Assembly (NCBI GenBank): GCA_016219235.1
Contig: JACRBO010000275.1
Location: forward strand, 1 to 12,694
From: Chloroflexota bacterium
GTDB lineage: Bacteria; Chloroflexota; Anaerolineae; Fen-1058
DNA length: 12,694 nt
Direction: 5' to 3'
In this document: piece by piece, positions 1 to 5,477 of the stretch
How positions within the stretch are numbered: the stretch's first letter is position 1
Layout of the letters: the number at the start of each line of letters is the position of its first letter
Program-made: the position numbers and the translations under genes
The notes under the pieces: model-generated
The model's input: the letters and a program-made list of their open reading frames with translations, nothing else
What the model was told of the DNA's origin: nothing
The model's database searches: none

Positions 1-8
1 CGTCTGTG

Positions 9-32
9 GCGATGGATTTGGCAATCCATCGC
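9..32. repeat. Perfect 10-bp-stem hairpin, REP-like
   Basis: Bases 9-18 are exactly complementary to 23-32 around a 4-nt loop (TGGC). No T-run follows on either strand, so it does not look like an intrinsic terminator. It lies in the gene-poor left edge (1-145) and may be a REP-type intergenic palindrome or the end of a neighbouring locus. Function unknown. Confidence 0.6.
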
Positions 33-81
33 GAGCAGGCCCAGCCGCCACACGCTTGCCCAACAGTTTTGCGCTATACCC

Positions 82-98
82 CGAAGTGAATCACTTCG
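82..98. repeat. 17-bp perfect palindrome (possible operator)
   Basis: CGAAGTGA at 82-89 and TCACTTCG at 91-98 are perfect inverted 8-mers around one A. It sits 33 bp upstream of the proposed -10 element of the first gene, so it could be an operator. It could equally be a REP-type intergenic palindrome, as a second hairpin lies 50 bp away. Only the symmetry is certain. Confidence 0.5.
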
Positions 99-105
99 AG
101 GTGAA

Positions 106-126
106 AAGTGATGAGTGACGAGTGAA
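106..126 (+). repeat. GAGTGAY heptamer array (3 units)
   Basis: Three consecutive heptamers, AAGTGAT, GAGTGAC and GAGTGAA. The same unit recurs at 1518-1570 and 8648-8704. A GTG codon at 122 inside the array opens the reading frame of the first gene but is not taken as its start. Confidence 0.7.
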
Positions 127-130
127 GGAA

Positions 131-139
131 TGCTATACT
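131..139 (+). promoter_or_regulatory. Extended -10 promoter element for the GHL10-type gene
   Basis: TGCTATACT matches an extended -10 (TGn followed by TATACT, 5 of 6 to TATAAT). The hexamer ends 6 nt before the ATG at 146, so transcription would begin at or next to that A and give a leaderless mRNA. No convincing -35 is seen at the expected spacing, which an extended -10 tolerates. No Shine-Dalgarno lies at a usable distance from 146. Confidence 0.45.
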
Positions 140-145
140 TGGCAG

Positions 146-1510
146 ATGACCACACTCAATTTCCAACTCAAACGACTTGCCGTTGTGATCACACTGGCAC
201 TGATGCTGGGCATCAGTGTCCGCTGGGCGTTGGCCCAACCGATCGGCGAGGCCGCCAGCCCCCGGCCCGCTTCCCCGCCGATCGTGACCGCGCCGCTGAC
301 CGAAACCGCCGCTTATACCGCTTATCTGCCTTTCATCAGCCGTGGTGAAGTCACCATGACTGAATTTCGTGGCCTGTGGGTCACGCGCTTCGATTGGACT
401 TTCTTCGGCCGGCCGGTCACCACCACCGATCTGGATGCCATCGTCGACAACGCGGCATCTGCCCATTTTAACGCGCTGCTGTTTCAGATTCGCGGCACGG
501 GCGACGCTTTCTATTCGTCCACACTCGAGCCGTGGGCATCACGTCTATCCGGTCAGACGACCAGGACCCTCGGCGTCGATCCCGGCTGGGATCCGCTCGC
601 TTACATGATCACGCGCGCCCACGGCAGCGGCCTGCAACTTCACGCCTATATGAACGTCTATCCAACGTGGTTGTGCGACAGCCTCGGCCCGACAAAGACC
701 GCTGTGCTTCATCCGTTCTGGCAATGGACTTACCAGTCGGACATCTTCGCCTGGCGCGAATGGCAAAACGGCAATCCACCGCTGCCGATGAATCTGATCC
801 CGGCCAGTCAAGGCGGCCGCTGCAGCATCGATGGCTATTTGTGGGCCAGTCCCGCCAGCCCGATCGTTCAGTCGCACATCCTGTCGGTGGCGGTTGATCT
901 CGCCACGCGCTACGATCTGGACGGCCTGCACCTCGATCTGGTGCGCTATTCCAGTTCCAACTACTCATCCGATCCGGCGACGATGCAAGCCTTCACGGAT
1001 GCGCTGGCGATCTCGCCCACGCTCGTCTTCACCACCTGGCGGCCACAGTTCCAACGCGATCAAGTCAGCGGCCTCGTCGCCCGCATCTACTCCGCCACGA
1101 CGGCCATCAAGCCCAAACTCTTGCTCAGCGCCGCCGTGTGGCCCAACTATTCCGACGGCTACAACGGTTTCTTCCAGGCGTCCAAAGATTGGCTGGCGGG
1201 CAGTTACATGGATGCCAATCTGCCGATGCTCTACACCAGCGACATCCTGAACGATTTGCCGAAGTGGATCACGCGCACGCAGGGCTTCATCGACGACGCG
1301 CAGGGCCGCTGGATCATGCCCGGCATCAGCGGCGCGTACACCGAGACGACGCCGCTGTTCGATCGGATTGCCGCGGCCCGATCGCTGGGCGCACCCGGCG
1401 TGGCGATCTTTTCCTACAGCGGCCTAAACGCGGGAAATTTCTGGGATGATCTCGCCAACGGACCATTCGCCATTCCGGCGATGGTGCCCAAACCAAATTG
1501 GAGGCCATGA
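146..1510 (+). CDS. Secreted GHL10-type (DUF187) glycosyl-hydrolase-like protein
   Basis: A 454-residue product if started at the ATG at 146. An in-frame GTG at 122 would add eight residues, but it lies inside a heptamer repeat and ahead of a good -10. Residues 1-30 form a signal peptide: KR at 9-10, a hydrophobic stretch 11-22 and an ALA/Q cleavage site near 30. The domain starts at FRGLWVTR (74-81). Further family-like segments are ALLFQIRGTGDAFY (110-123), LHAYMN (165-170), DGLHLDLVRY (259-268) and GVAIFSYSG (418-426). These fit the GHL10/DUF187 TIM-barrel family. A characterised relative, E. coli DigH (YddW), cleaves denuded peptidoglycan strands, but that substrate cannot be transferred here from sequence alone. 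It is the only plus-strand gene and converges on the minus-strand cluster, so its link to the CIS is only by proximity. Confidence 0.88.
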   Translation: MTTLNFQLKRLAVVITLALMLGISVRWALAQPIGEAASPRPASPPIVTAPLTETAAYTAYLPFISRGEVTMTEFRGLWVTRFDWTFFGRPVTTTDLDAIVDNAASAHFNALLFQIRGTGDAFYSSTLEPWASRLSGQTTRTLGVDPGWDPLAYMITRAHGSGLQLHAYMNVYPTWLCDSLGPTKTAVLHPFWQWTYQSDIFAWREWQNGNPPLPMNLIPASQGGRCSIDGYLWASPASPIVQSHILSVAVDLATRYDLDGLHLDLVRYSSSNYSSDPATMQAFTDALAISPTLVFTTWRPQFQRDQVSGLVARIYSATTAIKPKLLLSAAVWPNYSDGYNGFFQASKDWLAGSYMDANLPMLYTSDILNDLPKWITRTQGFIDDAQGRWIMPGISGAYTETTPLFDRIAAARSLGAPGVAIFSYSGLNAGNFWDDLANGPFAIPAMVPKPNWRP

Positions 1511-1511
1511 C

Positions 1512-1557
1512 AAAAAACGAGTGACGAGTGAGGGTAACCACTCACTCGTCACTCGTT
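1512..1557 (-). terminator. Intrinsic terminator of the minus-strand cluster, built from heptamer repeats
   Basis: Bases 1516-1532 pair perfectly with 1541-1557 (17 bp) around an 8-nt loop. Read on the minus strand, the stem is followed by a run of six T (plus-strand A at 1512-1517, partly in the stem). It begins 18 nt beyond the stop of the FHA/SH3b gene and ends next to the stop of the convergent gene. The plus-strand side lacks a T-run, so it should work best for the minus strand. The arms are GAGTGAY heptamers. Confidence 0.8.
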
Positions 1558-1570
1558 ACTCATCACTCGT
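1518..1570. repeat. GAGTGAY heptamer array in inverted orientation
   Basis: Direct units (CGAGTGA, twice) run from 1518. From 1541 the units run in reverse complement (ACTCGTC, ACTCGTT, CACTCGT). The inversion makes the terminator stem, and the extra units to 1570 lie outside it. Same family as the arrays at 106-126 and 8648-8704. Confidence 0.75.
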
Positions 1571-1575
1571 TCGGC

Positions 1576-3918
1576 TTACTGTTTCTTATACTTCACATCG
1601 TCCGTCGTGCCGCCGCCCGTCTTCACCGCGCGCAGCTGCGTAAATGACTCCATCGAGATCGTCAGCGTGCGGCCGTTCGGGAAGTTGACGACCACCGGTT
1701 CAGCGCTGAAGGTGACGATCACTTCACCCCAGTTGCAGTTCGTCGGCGAGCATTTGCCCTCCCCGTGCACGCGCAACTGCGTCGCATTTTGTTTGGTGAT
1801 GTTGATCACCACCACGCCGTTCCAATTCGCATCTTCCGGCACCCAGTTGCCCACATAGTCATCGATGCTGTTGCCCGCAAACGATAAGATCAATCCGGGA
1901 TTGATCAACACCGGCGGCTGGAAGACCAGCGTGCCGATTGGCGGCTTGATCGTCACAACGGGCGGCTTCACGGTCGGTGATGGCGTGGGTGTGGGCGTGT
2001 CCGTGGGTACCGGCGTATTGGTCGGGGTCGGTGTGATGGTTGGCGTGTTGGTCGGTTCCGGCGGGACGTCGGCCGGGCTGACGGTGGGGATGTCCAGAAT
2101 CTTGACGTTGGCGCAGTTCACGCTGCCGGCGGGAATCCAGCCTTCCTTGTTGGCTTGCACGCGCAGCCACTCACCCGTACCGTTGCGGCTGACCGGCGAC
2201 ACCGTCACGCCCGCCGCTATCAGGTCGATTACACGATATTTCTCAGACGGACCTTCACGCATGTCCGCGCTGCTGATCATCACGCAGCCCGCCGACGAAA
2301 CGCTGATCGTGATCGACTGCTCCACCGTCCCGGCTTCGTTGGTGGCGACCAGTTTGTAAGTTTTACTGGCTGCCGGCGGATCGATCTGGGCGCTGCCTGT
2401 GGTGCCGCTGACGCCCGGCACACCCTCGATGCTGACCGTGGTCGCCCCGGCGACCGTCCAGCTCAACGTCACTTTGCCGGGCTGGCCCGCCACCACCACT
2501 TGCGGATCGGACGTGAAGCTCTGCACCACGGGCGGGCTGTTCTTCAATTTCACCGTGATCGATTTCTCGACCGAGCCGCCCAAATTGTTCGTCGCCTTCA
2601 GCGTGTAGTTGGTGCTCTGCTCGACATTCAGCGTTTTGACGCCGCTCTTTTGCAGCGTCTCCTGCACCGGCGCGATCAATTCCACTTTCTCGGCATTGCT
2701 CACGTCCCACGTCAACGCAATCGTGCCGCCCTTTTCGATCTCGGCCGGGGTGGCGTTAAACACGTTGATCACCGGCTTGACGTTGACCGGGCACAACGGC
2801 AAACTCGAGCCGAGCGTGCCGCACACCTGCGTGTACGCCCAGGCGCTGCCCACGCACACACACAACGTCATCAACAGCACCAGCGGAATCAGCCACACCG
2901 GAATCGGCGGGCGGATGATCAACTGGCCGGTCGCCTTCGTTTCGGCCGCCGTCGGATCGAGCGGCGTGGCGACGATATTGAACGAGCGCGTTTCGCGCGT
3001 GCCGACTCTGGGCTTGATCTTCGGCGCGACGTGCAGCGCAATCGCGCCCGATTGGCCCGGTTGCAGCGACACGCCGTCCTGCCCGAACCGGTACGTCAAC
3101 GCCTGTTCGTCATCGCTGCCGTGAAAACGATAGGCCGTGGGCGCGTTGCCCTGATTCTGCACCATCAACTGATAATCGCGCGTGCTGCGCTGCGGATTCA
3201 AATTGAACGAAAACCCCTGAAATGGCAGCACTTTCAGCGTGCCGTTGGCGTTGGCGCCGGTGCGATATTCGCGCGAGATCACGCTGACGATGAAGGCGTG
3301 ATCGGTCGCCGTCGCATCGGGCCGGCGGGGCGGCGCAAAGGTGATCGTGATCGTTTCCTGCGCGTTGGGCAATAACGGCACGCGATCCTTGGTGATGCGC
3401 ACCCACTCGATCGGGACGCCCGACACCTTGATGATCAACTCATCCACTACCGTGCCGCGATTCTGAATCGTCAAGTTTGCCGTCGTCACGGTGCCCGGCG
3501 CGACAGGCTGCGTCGGCCCTACCAGCGAGATGCTGACGGGCGGCCCGTCGGGCGCGGCAGCGGGTGCGACCGTTTCGATCTTGGGTTTGGCAAAGGCCTG
3601 TGTCGCCTCGACCACCGGCGCGGGCGTGTAGCGAATCTCCACATCGCCCAGTCGCACGATCTGATCTTCGGGCACCAGGCTGGATGAGTTGGCCGTCAAC
3701 CGCTGACTGCCGATGAACGTGCCATTGGCCGAGCCTAAATCTTCGATCAGCAGCTTGCCCGACTCGACGCTGAGCCGCGCGTGCCGCCGCGACACCGACG
3801 TGTCTTCGACGATCAACTCGTTGCCCTGCGCGCGGCCCACCGACACGCTTGGTTGATCGAGCGGGTAGTCGCGCGTTTTGCCGTCGGGCAGTTTAATGTG
3901 CAGTGTGCCGAATTTCAT
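1576..3918 (-). CDS. Transmembrane FHA protein with Ig-like, SH3b and C-terminal GKCxPTxCxWG domains
   Basis: A 780-residue protein with its ATG 7 nt after an AAAGG. Residues 1-98 are an FHA domain with the phosphothreonine-site signature intact: GR at 28-29, SRRH at 43-46, GSANGT at 62-67. Residues 125-335 resemble Ig-like/NPCBM-associated repeats. A single membrane helix spans about 339-361, with Arg on its N-terminal side, favouring FHA inside and the C-terminus outside. Outside are two PKD/Ig-like repeats (about 382-458 and 463-541), an SH3b-like domain (545-603, with MREGPS and GWIPAG), a Thr/Pro linker (612-650) and a C-terminal domain (675-765) with GKCSPTNCNWG at 721-731. It is the last gene of the cluster, before a strong terminator. 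Likely role: a membrane sensor or anchor joining phosphothreonine signals inside to the wall outside. This is inferred, not shown. Confidence 0.9.
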   Translation of the reverse strand: MKFGTLHIKLPDGKTRDYPLDQPSVSVGRAQGNELIVEDTSVSRRHARLSVESGKLLIEDLGSANGTFIGSQRLTANSSSLVPEDQIVRLGDVEIRYTPAPVVEATQAFAKPKIETVAPAAAPDGPPVSISLVGPTQPVAPGTVTTANLTIQNRGTVVDELIIKVSGVPIEWVRITKDRVPLLPNAQETITITFAPPRRPDATATDHAFIVSVISREYRTGANANGTLKVLPFQGFSFNLNPQRSTRDYQLMVQNQGNAPTAYRFHGSDDEQALTYRFGQDGVSLQPGQSGAIALHVAPKIKPRVGTRETRSFNIVATPLDPTAAETKATGQLIIRPPIPVWLIPLVLLMTLCVCVGSAWAYTQVCGTLGSSLPLCPVNVKPVINVFNATPAEIEKGGTIALTWDVSNAEKVELIAPVQETLQKSGVKTLNVEQSTNYTLKATNNLGGSVEKSITVKLKNSPPVVQSFTSDPQVVVAGQPGKVTLSWTVAGATTVSIEGVPGVSGTTGSAQIDPPAASKTYKLVATNEAGTVEQSITISVSSAGCVMISSADMREGPSEKYRVIDLIAAGVTVSPVSRNGTGEWLRVQANKEGWIPAGSVNCANVKILDIPTVSPADVPPEPTNTPTITPTPTNTPVPTDTPTPTPSPTVKPPVVTIKPPIGTLVFQPPVLINPGLILSFAGNSIDDYVGNWVPEDANWNGVVVINITKQNATQLRVHGEGKCSPTNCNWGEVIVTFSAEPVVVNFPNGRTLTISMESFTQLRAVKTGGGTTDDVKYKKQ

Positions 3919-3932
3919 AGTAGCGCCTTTGA

Positions 3933-3985
3933 GGTAATTGGTTGACTGGTGAATGGTAACTGGTCAATCGGTCAACTGGTAACTG
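3933..3985. repeat. GGTNAAY/ACTGGT microrepeat array
   Basis: Six to seven degenerate 7-8-nt units (GGTAATT, GGTTGACT, GGTGAAT, GGTAACT, GGTCAATC and similar) fill the gap between two minus-strand genes. The last codons and TGA stop of the DUF457-type gene (3972-3985) are inside the array. Confidence 0.8.
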
Positions 3986-4541
3986 TGTTGGCCGGCCCCG
4001 ATGGGAGATTACTCTTGCGATTGTATGACTCGTTCCTAATCAAATGAACAAACGAAGCCAAGATCAGCGCCAGCTCAAACAAAAATATGGGATCGCGGAG
4101 GTAGCGCTTGCGCCATTCTTTCCCATGAACCCCAAGCAGATGTACCCCAAACATGCGTGTGCTGACGGGGGATAACAGGGGAATTCCATCGCCGCTACCA
4201 AACATATCTTGAACCAAATGAGCGCAGGCGCTCGCCGTTAACGCTGCAACATCTTTAGACAACTGGATGTGTTGTGTCTTGCGCGCCCATACTGCCAATA
4301 AGCCATCAGAGATAAGATAGAACGGAGCAGTGTGAGTAGGCCAGGTATGATGATGGGGGTCTGGTTCCAGGGCCAGAGGTTGCCGCAATGCGCTATAGAT
4401 CACAAGATCAAAGTCTGGCAACAAACCGCCGAGCATCCCAAGCAGTCGCAATCGTCGCGATTGCCGTTGATTGGCCTTCGTGATGACTGCGAGTAATGCA
4501 CCTGTGAGATACCCGCCAGCGGCGTGACCGAATGGTAACAT
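3972..4541 (-). CDS. YdjM/DUF457-type membrane-bound metal-dependent hydrolase-like protein
   Basis: A 189-residue protein. Family-type motifs are MLPFGHAAGGYLTG (1-14), GGLLPDFDLVIY (38-49), a His-rich HHHTWPTHT (63-71), AHLVQDMF (107-114) and GIPLLSPVS (119-127). The spaced His and Asp residues could bind a metal and fit the YdjM family, for which no reaction is well established. Hydrophobic segments near 7-22, 73-86 and 152-168 suggest an integral membrane protein. The start ATG has no Shine-Dalgarno. The final TVTS and the stop are encoded by the neighbouring microrepeat, so the original C-terminus may have been replaced. GC is lower than in the CIS genes (31 of 60 in the line at 4081), and it may have arrived together with the next gene upstream. 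No CIS role is indicated. Confidence 0.82.
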   Translation of the reverse strand: MLPFGHAAGGYLTGALLAVITKANQRQSRRLRLLGMLGGLLPDFDLVIYSALRQPLALEPDPHHHTWPTHTAPFYLISDGLLAVWARKTQHIQLSKDVAALTASACAHLVQDMFGSGDGIPLLSPVSTRMFGVHLLGVHGKEWRKRYLRDPIFLFELALILASFVHLIRNESYNRKSNLPSGPANTVTS

Positions 4542-4628
4542 GTAGTGTGAATTAGGCGTATGTTTTGCAGTGATACTTTGATCTCAGAACGCTTGATTGA
4601 GGGTGTGCACTATCTCGACTGCGAGACA

Positions 4629-4738
4629 GCCTGCTAACGGCCGGGCATCAGCCGCAGGCCACCGACCCAGGTCTCAATCGTGAAAAACGGTCACTGATTT
4701 TCGCAGCCGGGCACATCGGCGGCACGCCATTGTCAGGC
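4629..4738 (-). other. 110-bp imperfect inverted repeat, attC-like recombination site (tentative)
   Basis: GCCTGCTAACGGC (4629-4641) and the reverse complement of 4726-4738 (GCCTGACAATGGC) match at 10 of 13 positions, so the segment has imperfect inverted ends. Length, CTAAC/GTTAG-type ends, and the preceding gene's TGA stop lying inside one end (4733-4735) all recall integron attC sites. The internal arms show no clear pairing by eye, and the R' core GTTAGCA is not canonical. It may be a decayed attC or chance. The rest of the 4542-4732 gap shows no gene or promoter. Confidence 0.3.
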
Positions 4739-5347
4739 GCGTTTCCGCGTGGGTCTCTCCAATAGCAGTTTGAAGGCGGATTCACCAAAGTTGTCATATT
4801 CTGAAACGATGATCTTGTGCGATTTGCCACGGTAAACCCAGTCGATCATACCGCGAGACTCAGTCTGAAGTTTGGCACGTTCGACAATCAGTCCGATGAG
4901 CTCTTCGGCAAGCTGACGATCGTCCACCACACCACCGATTCCACTGTTCCCAACGAATTGGGTTATCTCGAGACCTTCATCCCCGTATTCCAATTCAATC
5001 GAGTTCGCTCCGCCAGCGATGGCGTCTTCAAGCAGCGATTGCAGTAGCTGAAGCGCTCTCGCCTTATCCTTATCGCCCGACATAAACTTTTCCAATTCTT
5101 TCTGCCTGACTTGAGCAAGCTCATCTTCTCTGGTTCCGACATCAAAGCCTTTCTGGTTGAGCTTACGCACGAGCGCCCTGGCAAGCGTGTGCACATCCAA
5201 CTGAAACTCGTATCTGCCGCAATAACTGCAATCGATGATTCGGACGAATGTCCCATCCGGTCTTTTTTCATCCCGTAGTCGAAGCACATCGGGGTAGTAA
5301 TGTCCACACGAGGATGGCTGTTGTCCTGAAAAATATGGGCCAGACAA
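4733..5347 (-). CDS. Small protein: putative zinc ribbon plus region resembling the N-terminal domain of type II/IV secretion ATPases
   Basis: A 204-residue protein starting at TTG (5347), chosen because AAGGAG lies 7 nt upstream and the frame has no better start. C14, H16, C40 and C43 form a possible zinc ribbon. A charged helical stretch (73-106) follows. Residues 98-196 (LLQSLLEDAIAGGANSIELE, then RAKLQTESRG, RGKSHKIIVS and NFGESAF) resemble the subdomain of GspE/PilB-type ATPases that carries 'LL..A...GASDIHiE ... G.i ... i.vS ... GE'. The Walker ATPase domain is absent. This similarity is judged by eye and is weak, and no function is assigned. GC is near 50 percent (30 of 60 in the line at 4801), against about 70 percent in sampled CIS lines. 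With the DUF457-type gene it forms a low-GC insert in the cluster. The stop overlaps the attC-like repeat. Confidence 0.75.
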   Translation of the reverse strand: MSGPYFSGQQPSSCGHYYPDVLRLRDEKRPDGTFVRIIDCSYCGRYEFQLDVHTLARALVRKLNQKGFDVGTREDELAQVRQKELEKFMSGDKDKARALQLLQSLLEDAIAGGANSIELEYGDEGLEITQFVGNSGIGGVVDDRQLAEELIGLIVERAKLQTESRGMIDWVYRGKSHKIIVSEYDNFGESAFKLLLERPTRKRA

Positions 5348-5398
5348 CGCAACACTCCTTTTCTTTCATATGCCGTGTGCGATGAAGCGAAGCGCCTG

Positions 5399-5467
5399 GC
5401 AACTGATTGACCAATTGACCGATCAACCGATTACCAATTGACCAATTACCAATCACCGATTCCAGTT
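5399..5467. repeat. ACCNATT/TTGACCNA microrepeat array
   Basis: Units such as TTGACCAA, TTGACCGA, TCAACCGA, TTACCAAT fill most of the gap between the zinc-ribbon gene and the M23 gene, in the orientation opposite to the array at 3933-3985. It ends about 10 bp from the M23 stop codon. Confidence 0.8.
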
Positions 5468-5477
5468 TAGCACACGA

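Noticed and set aside
74..466. Minus-strand open frame of 130 codons
   Set aside because: It overlaps the signal peptide and first domain of the recognised GHL10-type gene, contains no family motif, and is low-complexity Arg/Gly/Asp-rich, as expected for an antisense frame in GC-rich DNA.
2155..3375. Plus-strand open frame of 406 codons
   Set aside because: Antisense to the FHA/SH3b gene. Its product is almost all Arg/His/Ala/Asp with no domain, a typical shadow frame.
4648..4830. Minus-strand open frame of 60 codons
   Set aside because: Its first half is an alternate frame of the zinc-ribbon gene and the rest covers the attC-like repeat; no start signal.
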